Source: Cyanidiococcus yangmingshanensis
Lineage: Eukaryota; Rhodophyta; Bangiophyceae; Cyanidiales; Cyanidiaceae
Length of the DNA: 64,000 nucleotides
NCBI GenBank assembly: GCA_013995675.1
Contig: VWRR01000004.1
Span: 124,001 to 188,000 of the forward strand
Direction: 5' to 3'
The notes under the pieces were generated by a model that saw only the letters and a list, made by a program, of their open reading frames with translations, was not told where the DNA came from and searched no databases. Positions within the stretch are counted from its first letter, which is position 1. Each line of letters opens with the position of its first letter. Shown piece by piece: positions 10,377 through 21,803 of this stretch. Made by a program: the position numbers and the translations under genes.

Positions 10377-11085
10377 ATGGCGAGCGCAGATGAACTCAAG
10401 AAGCAAGTAGGGTATCGGGCAATTGATGACTATGTACGATCTGGAATGGTCGTGGGTCTAGGGACGGGCTCCACTGCAGCGTTTGCGGTGGAGCGGCTCG
10501 GCCAAAAACTCACTTCCGGCGAGCTGCGCGACATCCGCTGTGTGCCGAACCTCGCTGCGTACGGAGGAACAGGCGCGTTCGTTGAACATTCCACTGACGA
10601 CGCTGGACAGCGACTCGGAACTTGACGTGGCCATCGACGGAGCAGATGAAGTTGACCCGACCTTGAACCTGGTCAAAGGTCGTGGCGGGGCGCTCCTTCG
10701 AGAGAAGATGGTGGAAGTTTGCGCCAAAAAGTTTGTCGTGATCGTCGATGAGAGCAAGCTGGTGCCGGGTCTTGGTGTTAGTGGCGCGATGCCTGTCGAG
10801 ATAACGCCCTTCTGTTGGCAGCATACGATGCGGAAGATCGCCGCGCTTCCATCCCTCGCAGGATGTCGAGCTGAGCCTCGACGAGACGCTTCTGGTGCCC
10901 TGTATGTTACCGACAATCACAACTACATTGTGGACCTGTACTTTGAGAAGCCTATTGCGGATGCGGATCGGGCAGCGAAAGAGCTGCAGGATACAGTTGG
11001 CGTCGTTGAGCATGGACTCTTCCTGGGTATGGCCTCCGTCGTTGTGATTGCGGGGGCGCAGAAGATTTACGAAAAACATAGGTAA
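10377..11085 (+). CDS. RPI: Ribose-5-phosphate isomerase A
   Basis: Interconverts ribose-5-P and ribulose-5-P in the pentose phosphate and Calvin cycles. Motifs in order: [20 protein letters not shown] (phosphate loop), [40 protein letters not shown] with the catalytic acid region, [34 protein letters not shown]-like [18 protein letters not shown] and [12 protein letters not shown]. One +1 step near 10543 (at the VP-TS turn) joins the two frames; otherwise the enzyme is complete at ~235 aa. The ATG at 10377 gives a protein with no leader. Since algae need this enzyme in the plastid, a presequence may lie upstream in another frame, but this is inference. It converges with SmpB, 319 bp away. 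Confidence 0.9.
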
Positions 11086-11403
11086 CTGATCTAGGAAAGG
11101 ATTCGGTAAACGACCGTGCACGAGTTCGGGTCCGGCCGCCAGAGCCACCCGGTGCGATCTTAGCAGAGACCAGGCGGGGCCTGAAAATACGCTTGGCAGC
11201 AGCGGCTCTCCGGTGCGCTCGACTTGCTCGCGGTCTCTCGCCACCGATTCGCCGTTCATAGGAGGCAGGAACAAAGCTGGACTTGGAAGCACTGGCCACC
11301 CCATTCCGGAACCAAATCCTATTTCGATGCGAGATCAGGGTCCGGGTCGGGCAGACAGCCCGAGCACAACTCGGAGCTCGGCGAACGTACTTGGCAACGG
11401 GGC
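11086..11403. other. Intergenic between convergent RPI and SmpB genes
   Basis: About 320 bases of 3' flank on both sides. No supported feature. Confidence 0.35.
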
Positions 11404-12150
11404 TCAGAGGTCTCGAAGATCGTACTTTGCAAAGCGTCTCGTCGAACGAGCCTCATCCCGCCGTCGAAGGCTCTCCCGCTTGTCATGGAGCTTCTTGCCT
11501 CGTGCTACCGCAAGAAGCACTTTCAGCCGCTGTCGCTCATCAAAGTAACAACGTTCTGGTACCAACGTCAGTCCTTTCTGTTCTTGTGCTTCTCTCAGCC
11601 GCCGAATCTCCTGCTTGTGAGCAAGCAGCCGACGTGGTCTAGTTGGACTATGGTTAAAAAACCCCGCTGTGTGATCATGTGGCGCAATGTTACAGTTGTA
11701 GAGCCAGAGCTCGCTCGAGCCGCGCTTCACTCGAGCGAACGCGTCTCTGATGTTCATCTTGCCTGCACGAACGGACTTGATTTCCGTCCCCTTTAACTCA
11801 ATACCACACTCCAAAGACCAGACGATTTCGTACTGGAAGTTTATTTTGCGGTTCTCAACTGTCGGGCTCGAGCTGTTCCGAGCACGGGTCGCGAGGGAGC
11901 ACAAACCCAGAGCACCGGCAGTCTGCAGTCTCGGACGACCGTATACCACTCCCTTATCATGGCTTGACCAGGAAACCAGGTTAAAACAACTCGAGACGAA
12001 CCCAGTCCCACGAATCAGAGACGTCATTGGCTGCCGAGGAGCCGTTCTCTGCAGAACGCTGCTGCTCAAACAACGAGTGAGTCCGAGGCCGTTCGCCGGT
12101 TGGCGTACCCCTTGTCGCGTTACCGTCGTACCGTTCTCGTTGTGGAGCAT
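11404..12150 (-). CDS. smpB: SmpB, tmRNA-binding protein with N-terminal extension (probably plastid-targeted)
   Basis: A 248-aa uninterrupted frame. The C-terminal ~150 residues are a full SmpB: ENRKINFQYEIVWSLECGIE, GTEIKSVRAGKMNIRDAFAR, a NIAPHDHTAGFFNH strand, DPTR-like SPTRPRRLLAHKQEI, RLREAQEQKGLTLVPERCYF and the tail GKKLHDKRESLRRRDEARS. SmpB delivers tmRNA to stalled bacterial-type ribosomes. The ~100 residues before it (ATG at 12150) are rich in Ser, Arg and Thr and fit a transit peptide, so the protein would serve plastid trans-translation; red algal plastids are known to encode tmRNA. Two further ATGs are in frame downstream. The start codon is only 30 bp from the divergent Nudix gene's start. 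Confidence 0.9.
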   Translation of the reverse strand: MLHNENGTTVTRQGVRQPANGLGLTRCLSSSVLQRTAPRQPMTSLIRGTGFVSSCFNLVSWSSHDKGVVYGRPRLQTAGALGLCSLATRARNSSSPTVENRKINFQYEIVWSLECGIELKGTEIKSVRAGKMNIRDAFARVKRGSSELWLYNCNIAPHDHTAGFFNHSPTRPRRLLAHKQEIRRLREAQEQKGLTLVPERCYFDERQRLKVLLAVARGKKLHDKRESLRRRDEARSTRRFAKYDLRDL

Positions 12151-12180
12151 GGAGCGCCAGAATGCAAGCCTCCGAATGAC
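12151..12180. promoter_or_regulatory. Very short bidirectional promoter gap
   Basis: Only 30 bases separate the first ATGs of the divergent SmpB and Nudix genes. At least part of each 5' leader and promoter must lie inside the other gene, or one of the true starts is further downstream (SmpB has later in-frame ATGs). Confidence 0.4.
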
Positions 12181-12903
12181 ATGAAACAGCTTGGAGTGTC
12201 TGGAGACGGCGCATTCTCCGATCCTGAGCAAGTACCCGTGGAGGATGGTTTCTCTGAGAGTTGTTGTTCCTGCGAGCAGGGCCACGGTCTAGGGACGGGT
12301 CACCGAGAACGTGCGGGGGTGCTCGCCTTGGCACCAGACGCGCGAGCAGTTTTGGCAGTGACTTCGCGGCATCAACACTTGGAGAGCGAGGCCCATGGGG
12401 AGTGCTCAAGGCAGTCGCCGCGTTACATTCTCCCGGCTGGCGGCATCGAGACCGGAGAGACGGCTGCAGCAGCGGCGTGTCGGGAGGCGTACGAGGAGGC
12501 GGGTGCACGAGTGCAACTCCTCCGACCCCTGGTGCGACACTGTAGTAGTTGTGAGCCGTTGCAACCAAAAGATTCGATGAATATGAAAGCCACGCTTCGT
12601 CGACCGGCAGTTACTTTTTGGTTCTTGGGACGCGTGCAGGAGTTGCTACCAGAAGAGCATGGCCAGTGGCCAGAGGCGGGTCTTCGGCAACGCTGCTATC
12701 TTCCGCTGACTGATTCCGATGAGACCGACATACCCAACCATCGCAGAGAGGCGTTGGCAACGTTGCGAGCCGCGCTCGGATGGAGAGCCGACACTCGAGC
12801 TGCTATCGAGGCCTTCCTAGCACTCTATGAACAAGGTCAGGTCCCGTTGACCCTGCTTGATTCGGCCTCGAACACCTGGTCAGAGAATTGCAGGGGAACC
12901 TGA
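12181..12903 (+). CDS. Nudix hydrolase
   Basis: A 240-aa frame with a canonical Nudix box at about residues 87-109: GGIETGETAAAAACREAYEE followed by AGA, matching Gx5Ex7REUxEExGU. It is preceded by RYILPAG, the strand that normally leads into the box. The box coordinates Mg2+ and cleaves nucleoside-diphosphate-X compounds. The context (RYILPAGGIE, then LRRPAVTFWFLGRVQ) is reminiscent of diphosphoinositol-polyphosphate or ADP-sugar type enzymes, but the substrate cannot be fixed from sequence. The C-terminus is Ala/Leu-rich helix. The start is the first ATG after the SmpB start region; the frame is open further upstream but antisense to SmpB. Confidence 0.8.
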   Translation: MKQLGVSGDGAFSDPEQVPVEDGFSESCCSCEQGHGLGTGHRERAGVLALAPDARAVLAVTSRHQHLESEAHGECSRQSPRYILPAGGIETGETAAAAACREAYEEAGARVQLLRPLVRHCSSCEPLQPKDSMNMKATLRRPAVTFWFLGRVQELLPEEHGQWPEAGLRQRCYLPLTDSDETDIPNHRREALATLRAALGWRADTRAAIEAFLALYEQGQVPLTLLDSASNTWSENCRGT

Positions 12904-13505
12904 GGAGACACGGTCATTTGATGAATGGGCTACGTGAGCGGTCGGCTCTTGAGCAGGTCATTGATATGGTGAGGCTCTTCCTTTGGAGCCAACATGGCAA
13001 GAGGCGCTGCACTCACCCGGGATGCGCAGCATGGAAGAGAAGCATCCTCCAAACCGATTCAGGCCGTGACAATCACGCTCGTTTGCCACGCCAAGCTGCG
13101 AGACTGTTCTACGGGAAACCTATTCGGCCACGGAGGTACTCGGGTCGAGCATGCGTTGCCCATTACAATCATTTGGAGAATCTCGGTCTACCAAATGTGT
13201 CTGCAGGAGTCTTCCCAGGTCATTCCACGAGACGAAACTCAGATGTCATGTTGAAGAAACTATATATTGTTGCCGTAATCGAAAGGAATCGACGATGCGA
13301 GTGCTCCCTCAGGTCGAATGAAGCTCAGACCGATCTTGTTGGTCCTCGGAGGCAAGCGCTCACAGGGAGCAAGCCAATATCACGTCAAGAGGCTCCAGGT
13401 CATCCATTGAAATCCACTTGAGGTCGTCCTCTGCGGTCGAAACAGAACACATAGACGTTGTATCGGGACCCGTCGATGAAAGCCGTGTCCAGACAGCTGC
13501 TTCAA
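12904..13505. other. Intergenic with no gene seen
   Basis: About 600 bases between the Nudix gene and the possible 3' end of the MON2-like gene. Apart from weak open frames I see nothing. Confidence 0.3.
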
Positions 13506-13553
13506 GAGTCTGCCTGGTTATCAGCACACCAAGTCGCGTCCATGTAAGTGCAA

Positions 13554-13572
13554 GGTCGGTCGGTCGGTCGGT
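13554..13572. repeat. GGTC tetranucleotide tract
   Basis: About four to five copies of ggtc (cggtcggtcggtcgg context) just downstream of, or at the extreme 3' end of, the MON2-like gene. A similar shorter gatcggtcggttggtcgg tract lies near 52618-52638. Confidence 0.7.
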
Positions 13573-13667
13573 CGTGTGCCGAAGAAATATTTACCTCTTT
13601 GAGCATCCCGCGATCAGAAATGGTTTGGAAACGCGCTCGGATGATCCGCCTCTCGAGACTGGTGGAT

Positions 13668-16600
13668 TCAAAAATCACTCAAGTCAGCAACGACTTGCCT
13701 CGCTGGGGTGTCTCCCTGTTTTGCGGACTGTCCGGCCTGAAAGAGGATGTATTCAACGTACATGCGCATGAGGTAAGGAAGCGGGCATAAACCGGAGCGT
13801 CGACGATGGGCTGTGTAGAGGGCCTCGACCTGCGCCGTCAGGAGGCGGGCAGTGGCACGCGCTGCTGCCGCGGCGTTGTGCCTCGTCGCCAAACGACCTG
13901 TTCTGCGCTCATCCGAAGCGAACTTGTCGTGCGGATGTTGTGCTGCCAATGCGAACAAGGCCTCAGTTGCGGCAAGACGTAGGTTGAAGCGATACGCTGT
14001 GGTGCTGGAGACGAACCATGTAGCATCGGCCGACGCCGGGGGTGGCTTCAAACCCAGCGCCCGTGCAATGAGGTCCACCATACCCAAACGGGCCGCCAAC
14101 TGAATGATCGCGATGCTGCATTTCTCCTCCTCCAATTGCCCAGTGTGAATCATGTTCAGTTGACCTACATTGACAGTGACCTGTTCCGGCAAGGGGCTGA
14201 CGTCATCGAAGAGGAAGCGCTCGCAGATCTGCTGCAACAACGCGTACAAGGAGTCGTCCAAAAGCGCTGCAGACGGATCATCCTCGTCCAGTGCGTCAAC
14301 GATAGCCACCAGACTGTAAACTGCGCACTCTACCAGACTGCTGGGCGCAGATGACGATTTCATACCAGCAGTTCAAGGTGGTGTTGATTCGGTGCCGAGG
14401 CCGAATGCTGAACTGCTTCTCTACCGAGCGGTCTGTCCGTCATGGTGTCTCGAACGTCCTTGCCGCCCAAGAGATAGGTCGCGATCAACTTCATTATCGA
14501 GCACAGAATCTCTCGTTGCACTTGCTCGGAGGCATCGTTCGGAGGCATGCTTCGAGCGAGACGCTCAAGAAGACCCTGCGCGATGCAGACGTCCACCGCG
14601 GGCTCTCGATTCGTCCTCGAATGCAGCAGTCGCGGCTTGGTTGACAGCGCGCTCGCGGATGCGTTCAAGAAAACTCAACACGGCTTGGATATGAGCGACA
14701 TTTCGAGCACCCACAGCATCGCCGGGCCACTGGGCAAGCACCATAAAGGCGTCTCGAACGGTCGCATTGAGGTCACGAGGCCTCGTGCGCTGGCTCGCGA
14801 TCGTCTGTGGCCCCGGCGGGGTCTCGACCGCCGCGCTCTGTTCGCTGAGCACCTCCAAGCAGCTGAGACAAAGCGCTTGCACAATGCGGTGCGTCTCCTG
14901 CATCGTTTGTGTCGACCACTCGTGATCGGAGAGAAACCAGCGCCTCAACGAGCCTCTGGACAATAGGAACAGCAAACCGTGGCCAGCGATAGGCAAGTGC
15001 GTCCCGGTTACGCGCTCGACGCCAAGTCTCGCGCCACAACTGTTCAGTACGGTCATGGCGTCCGCGCTCTCGTTCAACGTCCGCTTGTCTCGTGATGGAA
15101 AAGCAACCCGGCAAGGGTCTCTAACATCACCTGCCAGAGGGCGATCAGCGCTAGCAGCAGGTCCGTGTGATTAGATGGAACGCCACCATCGTCCTCAGAG
15201 AGCCAAACGGTCCGCTCCCAATGCGTGAGCAAAGTCTGCCAGTAGGATGGAAGCGGTTCGAGATCGAGCCACCGACTAGCCAGAAAGCGATGAATGAGCC
15301 GCACAAGGCCTTCCAGAAGCAACAAGCGACTCGCATTCCATTGCTTGGCAGCGCTCTCCGGCACTTCTGGTACGGTCAGGTCCTCCTCGACGGGCACGGC
15401 TGCAGCTCGCTCCACAGAGTCGGTCGCAACCCTGAATGGACTTGTTCTCTTCCAGGCACTGGGTTTGCCTGGATCGGCCAAGAGGCAAGCGGCCAGCGGT
15501 ATAAGCACCTCCTCCCAGATACCTTTCCAGTGACGATCAACAGACAGATGCTCTCCATGGGCCAGCAACGCCCCCAAAAGTGTCTTCAACGCACTGTTTC
15601 GTACCTCAGCACGATCGACTTGGCCGATTTGGGCCAAAGTGGCGAAAATCTGGAGCCACAATGGTGCATCGTTCCGTTCTCCCGGGTCGAGCAGGTCGCA
15701 GATATTCCAGAGCATGCCAACGCTGCTGAGTGCCATATTCACATCGTCCGCATAGAGTGCCCATGCGGCTAGGGTCTCGATCCATAGCGCTCGACAGGCA
15801 GATTCCGAAGACATGTGCATCAGAATCGCTGCGTACTCATTGGCCAAGAGTTGGAGGAGGGTAAAGCCTGCCTCCTGAATAGCACGTCGGTCGGACTTGG
15901 CTCTGGCTGTCTGAATGGTAATCCCAGCGAGTGTGGCTTGTTTCGTTATAAAGAGCACAACAGTCCATCCATCAGCGGTGAGCAGTTCACCATGGTCCTG
16001 AGTGATGCCCCCCAGCAACTGAATCAAGTCACAGAAAAGGCGTACCGGATGAGGGCCTGACGGAACGCCCTCTTGTAATTCCTGATCCAGGCGACTGTTC
16101 GCTTCCTGGATGAGACCCGTGAGCGGTGCAAACAGTCGTGCCTGGGGCACTGGTCGGACTGCACGCCGGCGCAACCTGTCCGCTGTGATGGGTTCAGGCT
16201 CTGAATCGACCAGAAAGATGCCCTTGAAAAGTTGGGACCATGCCTCTAGTACTGCCTGATGATCAGCAGCGGCCATAACTGGCACGAACTGCTCAAACCG
16301 CTCCCAGAGACGAGCGCCAATAGGAGTCATCCAGGAGACGAGTGGCGGCGGCGGTTGCGGGTCTCGCTCGCTGGTTGTTCCATGCTCCTCGTTACCAGCG
16401 GAGTTGGACGATGATGTTTCAATCATGTACGGACATGACTCGAGTGCGCGCGCCTCCGTGGCCCTCAAATAGGCTGTGACCACTCGGACAGCGTACTGGA
16501 AGGCATGATCTCGTGAGGAAGCGTTCTCTCGCTCAGCCTGCGCGACCGTGAGCAACGCCTCTAGGAGGCATATCGCCGGCACTTGGGTCCGCGTGCCCAC

Positions 16601-19119
16601 ATACTCACCTGTCGCTTCCTCATTATCGTACCGGAGACTGTTGCGCACGGCGATAGAGATGAGGCGCTCACCTGCAGACGCGTAGACTTTCTCATCAAGC
16701 GCAAGGATGCTCTCGACAAGTGCAAGCCATGTATTCGGATTCCATGCCATTGTCGGCGACTTGGCGTCTCCTTGTGAGTGTGCTCCCGATTCGGGCACAT
16801 TTGCTTGTAGAGCAAGTTCCAGGTTCCTCTCGAGGCAACGAAACAAGGAAGGAATCGCATTGTTTGCATCGATTCTCGAATCTGTCTGTAGTTGCATGCT
16901 GCCAACGAGTCGCAACGTTCGACACAGACAGATAAAGACAGGTCTCGTAGGGCGTCAGTCCAGCAGGCGGTCGCTCTTCGACAACTCGAGCGTCTCCGTC
17001 GTTCGGAGCTGCTCTCGATGGTACTGACGATCCAGTATCAGGATTGGCATCGCTTTCGAGGAACCTCAATTGACTGAGCAAACCATTGATGCCTCGTTCT
17101 ATCAGCGGTATCAGTACTGCTTGCAGGCAACATATGGCCACGCGCGAGCACCGCACCGAAAGCCGTCAACAAGTCAGGCCAAGTGCGTTCTAGATAGCCA
17201 CCAGCATTCGATGAGGCACCTTCCAACAGTGCGAAAAGCAGCCCCAGCGTCGCACTTGAGAGATCGCTCGCCATCTCGACCTCAGTCGATTCATTCGTTT
17301 TCTCTTCAATTTGTCGTCCCAGTTGTCGCAAACGCGGTCGCACATTCCGTAGAGGTCCCGGTGGTAATCTGGACAAGTCGTCGACCAGCGAGATGCTGGT
17401 GGTCAGACCCACCTGTAGCGTCGAAACCCAACGTGTAAGTATGCCATCCTGACGCTGGCGTTCCAGTAGAGTCGTTTCAGGCTTCCGTCGAGGGCGCGGA
17501 GGTTGCCATGTCCGTGTCCCGAGGCAAGTCTTCCATGTGCTCGATGAACGCTCGCAAGGGACCAGTCCTTCTCCATGCATATCGGGTTGTATTTGATTGT
17601 CTGCAGTAAGGGCGTCGCGAAACGTCTCGATTAGCATGAGTGCGTAGTGACTCATAGCGAAGGACATCCTTGGCTCCTGAGCAGTCGATAAACTCGGATC
17701 AATCCATGTCTCTAGTCTCTTCAGCATGATTGCTAGGAGCGACTCCACCTGCTGCTGCGAACTTGGTCAGCGGCATGCGCAGTAGTGCTGCTGCTAAAGC
17801 AAAGACCGGCCAGGGTGGTTCGGTATCCACCAAAAGCGCTTCAACGAGCGGAAACAAACTCAGAACCAGCTCGGGGTGCGGTTCGAGTCCCCAGCGGATG
17901 CCGTTCGAGAGCGACTCGGCTAGAAGCGTCATCAGAATCCAAGGGCCTGGTGTTACCTGTTCGATGGGCATCTGCTCGACCTTGCTCGTTTCTTTCGAGG
18001 AGCCGGTTGGCATTACTCTGCTGGCACTGTTCAGACCCGCTTGATCGTTGTCAGTGCTTTGTGAGGATAGCTCAGCATGAGGTTTCGATGCGAGCAGCGT
18101 CGACCCCTCCGGACGAGTCGGATCCTGTTGATAAACACTGTGGAAAACAGAGGCGTTTCCAAACCCATGCGCTGGTGGCCGCTCCAATACCAGAAGGCAG
18201 AGGTCCTCGATGAGTTCCACGGCAACGTGTTTTCGCCAGTAGTCGTCCTCGAAGAGTGCCGTGCAGAGACGTTCCAGCGCCGCATCTGCAGTCCGGGCTA
18301 CTGCCGGTGACACACCAGGCACATGTTCGATAAGTACCAGGAGTGTAAACAATCTCTGCGGCAGACAGGCATACGCTGTTGCGAATGAACCAGCGACATT
18401 CTTTGCCGTACCCGACTCGGCGTCCCATGGTTGCATACTCGTGAGGCTCCGCTAAAAAGGAAGGGATCTCGAATAAAATCTGCAGGATTCGTAGCAACTG
18501 CCGTTCAACGCTGACGCGATCGCTCTCCTGGATGGCGACAGATAAAGCTGCTATAGACGAAGCGGCAGATGACCGCTCGTAACTGTTGGCTTGTAGCGAC
18601 CTGATGACGTTCGGCGAGTCAGTGGCTCGCGCTCGCGTCGGCAACGCGCTCGTCGTTTCGCCAGCCGCCGCTGCTGTTAACGACCAACGACTTGGTTAGT
18701 CGCACGTCGATCCCAATCACGAGCTTCTGAACGCTCACAACAAAATATGCAAGCATATCGACCACGTCCGGTAAGCGACTCGGAGAAAGCGCAAGCTGAC
18801 TCGCTAGTCGATGAAGGATCCCGAGCGCAAGCAGTGTGCTCGCGTCGTTCTTTCGCCAGCTCTCCAGCGAATGCACACTCTGGAAAAGCACGTTTCCCAC
18901 AAGGTCCACAATAATGGAAGATGAGTGGCGCGTATCGTCGCCATGTTCGCGCAACTGAGTCAGCGCACGCTCTACACCGCTCTTCCAGCTCGAGAAACGT
19001 TCCCGCAGGAACGAGGGGAGGCTGTCGTGACTGGTCTCGGCCTTGCGTTTACCGAGCTTTCCCGCCAGAGAACGTAGATCGCTCTCGATGAGACGATGAA
19101 GATCTTTTCTGGAAGCCAT
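13668..19119 (-). CDS. MON2: MON2-like large protein (Golgi/endosome traffic, BIG/Sec7-related HEAT-repeat family)
   Basis: A ~1800-residue helical-repeat protein starting MASRKDLHRLIESDLRSLA (ATG at 19119). Identity rests on an N-terminal DCB-like opening, a central segment with MALSSVGMLWNICDLLDPGE, and RAEVRNSALKTLLGALLAHG followed by a W near IWEEVLIPL, the characteristic homology block shared by MON2 and the BIG ARF-GEFs. There is no Sec7 catalytic motif, which fits MON2, a Golgi-endosome scaffold that works with Dopey and the flippase Neo1. The longest uninterrupted stretch is 613 codons (16915-15074). Reading through the rest needs about ten single-base steps, all +1, near 18630, 18430, 17740, 17150, 16910, 15075, 14950, 14605, 14365 and 14340. 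A further +1 step near 13675 would extend it to ~13506 (VIFESTSLERRIIRARFQTI). Confidence 0.7.
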
Positions 19120-20590
19120 GGCGAGCGCGAACCCTTCGCTACCCTAACCGATCGAGGAGACGACTTCAAGGAATCCAAGCGCGAGCCTCCTTGCGTTGGC
19201 AGCTGGGAGTCGGAAACGCACCCGTGCAGAACCAGTGTCTTGTAGGGTCTAGGGGTTTCTCGTGAAAGGTTTTCGCCCGAAGCAAGGAGAACTTGTCGGC
19301 AGCAGTGTGCTATCAGAATAGGGGCCGGATACTTTGTTGAAAGAGGGGAGAATGGTAGAGACCGAGCTCGCCAAGTGGTTGTTGCTACTTGCAGAACGGA
19401 AGGAGCGCCTCTAGAGCGAACACGTCGAGTTCGCGAAAACGCCTTGGCACCTCTCGAGCCATTTTTCGATTGACTCTTTCTCCTTGATTGTTCTTAGAGT
19501 GCAACGTTTCTGCAGTGAGATCAGGGCAAGCCAACGTGTGTGTAGTGCTACGCCTGGACTGACTCGTGGCCGTGGTTGAGCGTTTTTGGCAACCGAGCTA
19601 GCTTTCGCGGGCGCCGCACTTTGGTACGCTCTCCTGACACGATCGCGTAACCGCTCTTTATACGTGTGACAAACTACAGCAATTTTTCGAACGAAAGCAC
19701 GACTGTTGAATACGACACCGAGGGCGATGCCTGCAGCGTCAGCGCACGAGGTCTTTTCAAACGGTTCGCGCCTCAAGCTGAGTCGATGGCTTCCTTGGCG
19801 TCACTTTTCCTGTTTTGCAGTATTCTATGAATGACTCGAAAATGAACTGCTCAACTGCAGGGACCGATTTGCTATACCCTCTCTCTCGACAATGACCCGT
19901 GTATTTGGTTTCATTCGGTCGGATGACCACTCGTCGTGACGCTTCCAGTGGATGCGTTCGTCGCTCATGGCGCGCTGTTCTTTGCATTGATTGCGTCCAG
20001 TTTTGATCCCGTCTTTGACCGAGGCCTGTGTCTTCCCTGAAGGCCACTCTACTGAGGACAGTTGACGCTCAGAGACTCTGGTTGATCGAAATACTCCCGG
20101 CCCGGACGCGACTCGTATCGCGACGCCAGGCCGAACAGCACCACGGTTCGAAGCGATCATGCCGAGATATCGAATCGTTCTGAGACGCCACCAGCTGATC
20201 TAATGACTGGGTCATGAGCAGCTAGTCGCCATGAGGCCCAGTGACCGATCCAAATCACCAGGGCAAGCGCATTACGCTCGTTCGAGCCGAGTAACGCTGG
20301 AGATGACACTGGAAGCGATACGTCATTACTTGCATGATTGGGTTTAAAATTTTGAAGAGCAGGTCTACCTTGACATCCTCGACATCCTTGCCATCGAACA
20401 CGAGTGCTCTTCGGGGGCAGGCGCTTGACAGCAATATCAGGAGCAGTTCGCTCACGGCCGCCACAGGCTCACCAGGATGCATACTTGTAACCGCCGCGAG
20501 AACAGTGATACTAGCTCATTTCTTGTGTGTCTGTCATAAAACACGCTCTGCCGAATGATGGGGTCCTCGTGCAAATCACCGGCACGCACC
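19120..20590. other. Intergenic, ~1.5 kb, possible small frames
   Basis: Upstream of MON2 and downstream of uS17. Minus-strand frames 20047-19757 and 19776-19411 join with one +1 step and read VEQFIFESFIEYCKTGK, then FVRKIAVVCHTYKERLRDRV; a frame at 20590-20255 reads EDPIIRQSVFYDRHTRNELV, then VEDVKVDLLFKILNP. These could be small unrecognised genes or chance. No RNA gene found. Confidence 0.3.
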
Positions 20591-21067
20591 TCACAGACCA
20601 GTGAACATCTTCTTGCCAGCTTTGTCCTTGCCTCCAGCCGCGCGGTCTACCCGAATAACATTGAAGCGTACCGTTTTGCTCAAAGGTCGACACTGTCCGA
20701 TCGTCACAATGTCTCCTTCGTGAAGGCGAAAACACGGTGACGCGTGGCAGGGAATATTCCGGTGCCGACGTTCATACCGCCGATACTTGGGCACCCAGTG
20801 CAGGTAGTCTCGGCGAACGATCACTGTCCGGGTCATTTTCGTGCTCACAACCACACCACGAAGAACGCGACCTCTGATACTCACATTGCTTGTAAAGGGA
20901 CACTTCTTGTCGATGTAGGTGCCTTCGATGGCCTCGCGCGGTGTCTTGATTCCCAGTCCGATCGATTTATACCAACGTTTCCGAGCACCGTGAAATCGCA
21001 CCGCTGGCCCGTTTAAAGACACCGCTTCCTGTTTTTGGAACGCACGCTCAGTCTGGACCTCCGTCAT
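20591..21067 (-). CDS. RPS11: Cytosolic 40S ribosomal protein uS17 (S11)
   Basis: A complete, uninterrupted 158-aa protein from the ATG at 21067: [85 protein letters not shown] and [20 protein letters not shown], the S17 signature, ending KKMFTGL. Part of the small cytosolic subunit body. A second in-frame ATG upstream is not needed; this start gives the typical [13 protein letters not shown] opening of eukaryotic S11. The high conservation and absence of frame steps make it a useful internal control for sequence quality. Confidence 0.95.
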   Translation of the reverse strand: MTEVQTERAFQKQEAVSLNGPAVRFHGARKRWYKSIGLGIKTPREAIEGTYIDKKCPFTSNVSIRGRVLRGVVVSTKMTRTVIVRRDYLHWVPKYRRYERRHRNIPCHASPCFRLHEGDIVTIGQCRPLSKTVRFNVIRVDRAAGGKDKAGKKMFTGL

Positions 21068-21803
21068 GACTCTTCGACTGGACCTATCAACCCCCAAAAA
21101 ACGGGACAGCGTATTTCGTATCAGGAGCAGAGGAATGTCTAAGCAAGTGTAGCGGTGGGCGTGCTGCTACGACGCCCTGGACGACGCCTGAGGTTGCTCT
21201 AATTGAGAGCATTCTGGTCACAAATGGACACTGCTCCCCATCCAGCTGGATCCCTCAAACAATTCGGAACATATTGTATACAAATAGGACATAACGAACC
21301 CGAATTGGATTCTTGTTCGCAGGTTCGGCGGCGGCGGACACCTGCCCCGATGGTGGAAGCGCGGCTTTCAAGGCACGTCCCTCTCTAAGCGCTCATAGAC
21401 GATCATCGAGTTCCATCGCACTCGTTTACACCGGACGATAAGATTCACGTCGGAATCGATATCATTTTGAGTGCTTAAAGAATATACAATGGTCATGGGA
21501 GCGCCCGAGGTGACGACCTGACCGAGCCAGCTTCAAGAACAATATCGATCTGGGTTTGCGTATCCATCATTCATTGATGAACTTCATAGCAACCACGTGC
21601 AACGTCTTACGCTCGATCGGGATACGGCACCTATCAAGATGTACGAGGGGAATAGATTCGTCGCGATTGGCAGCTCCCGACCACCCAACCACCTCATCAA
21701 GTAGATGCTGTTCAGAACGCGGCGCTCGAGCTCCGACCGCATTGCAGCAGAGTCAGCTTGATGTCGTCGACAAAGCGGATGCTTCAGTTGTTCAGTCTGA
21801 TAC
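21068..21803. other. Intergenic, ~740 bases
   Basis: Between uS17 (start) and the TUG-like gene (end). It should contain the uS17 promoter. No gene, repeat or RNA recognised. Confidence 0.3.

Noticed and set aside
12100-12180. Longer Nudix N-terminus from 12100
   Set aside because: It lies antisense to the SmpB leader and adds no recognisable sequence.
15167-16060. Forward frames opposite MON2 (e.g. 15167-15772)
   Set aside because: Pure antisense shadows: the minus strand carries the MON2 homology block here.
17860-17905. tRNA-like B-box word ggttcgagtcccc
   Set aside because: Flanking bases do not form a T-stem or acceptor stem, and the site lies in MON2 coding sequence.
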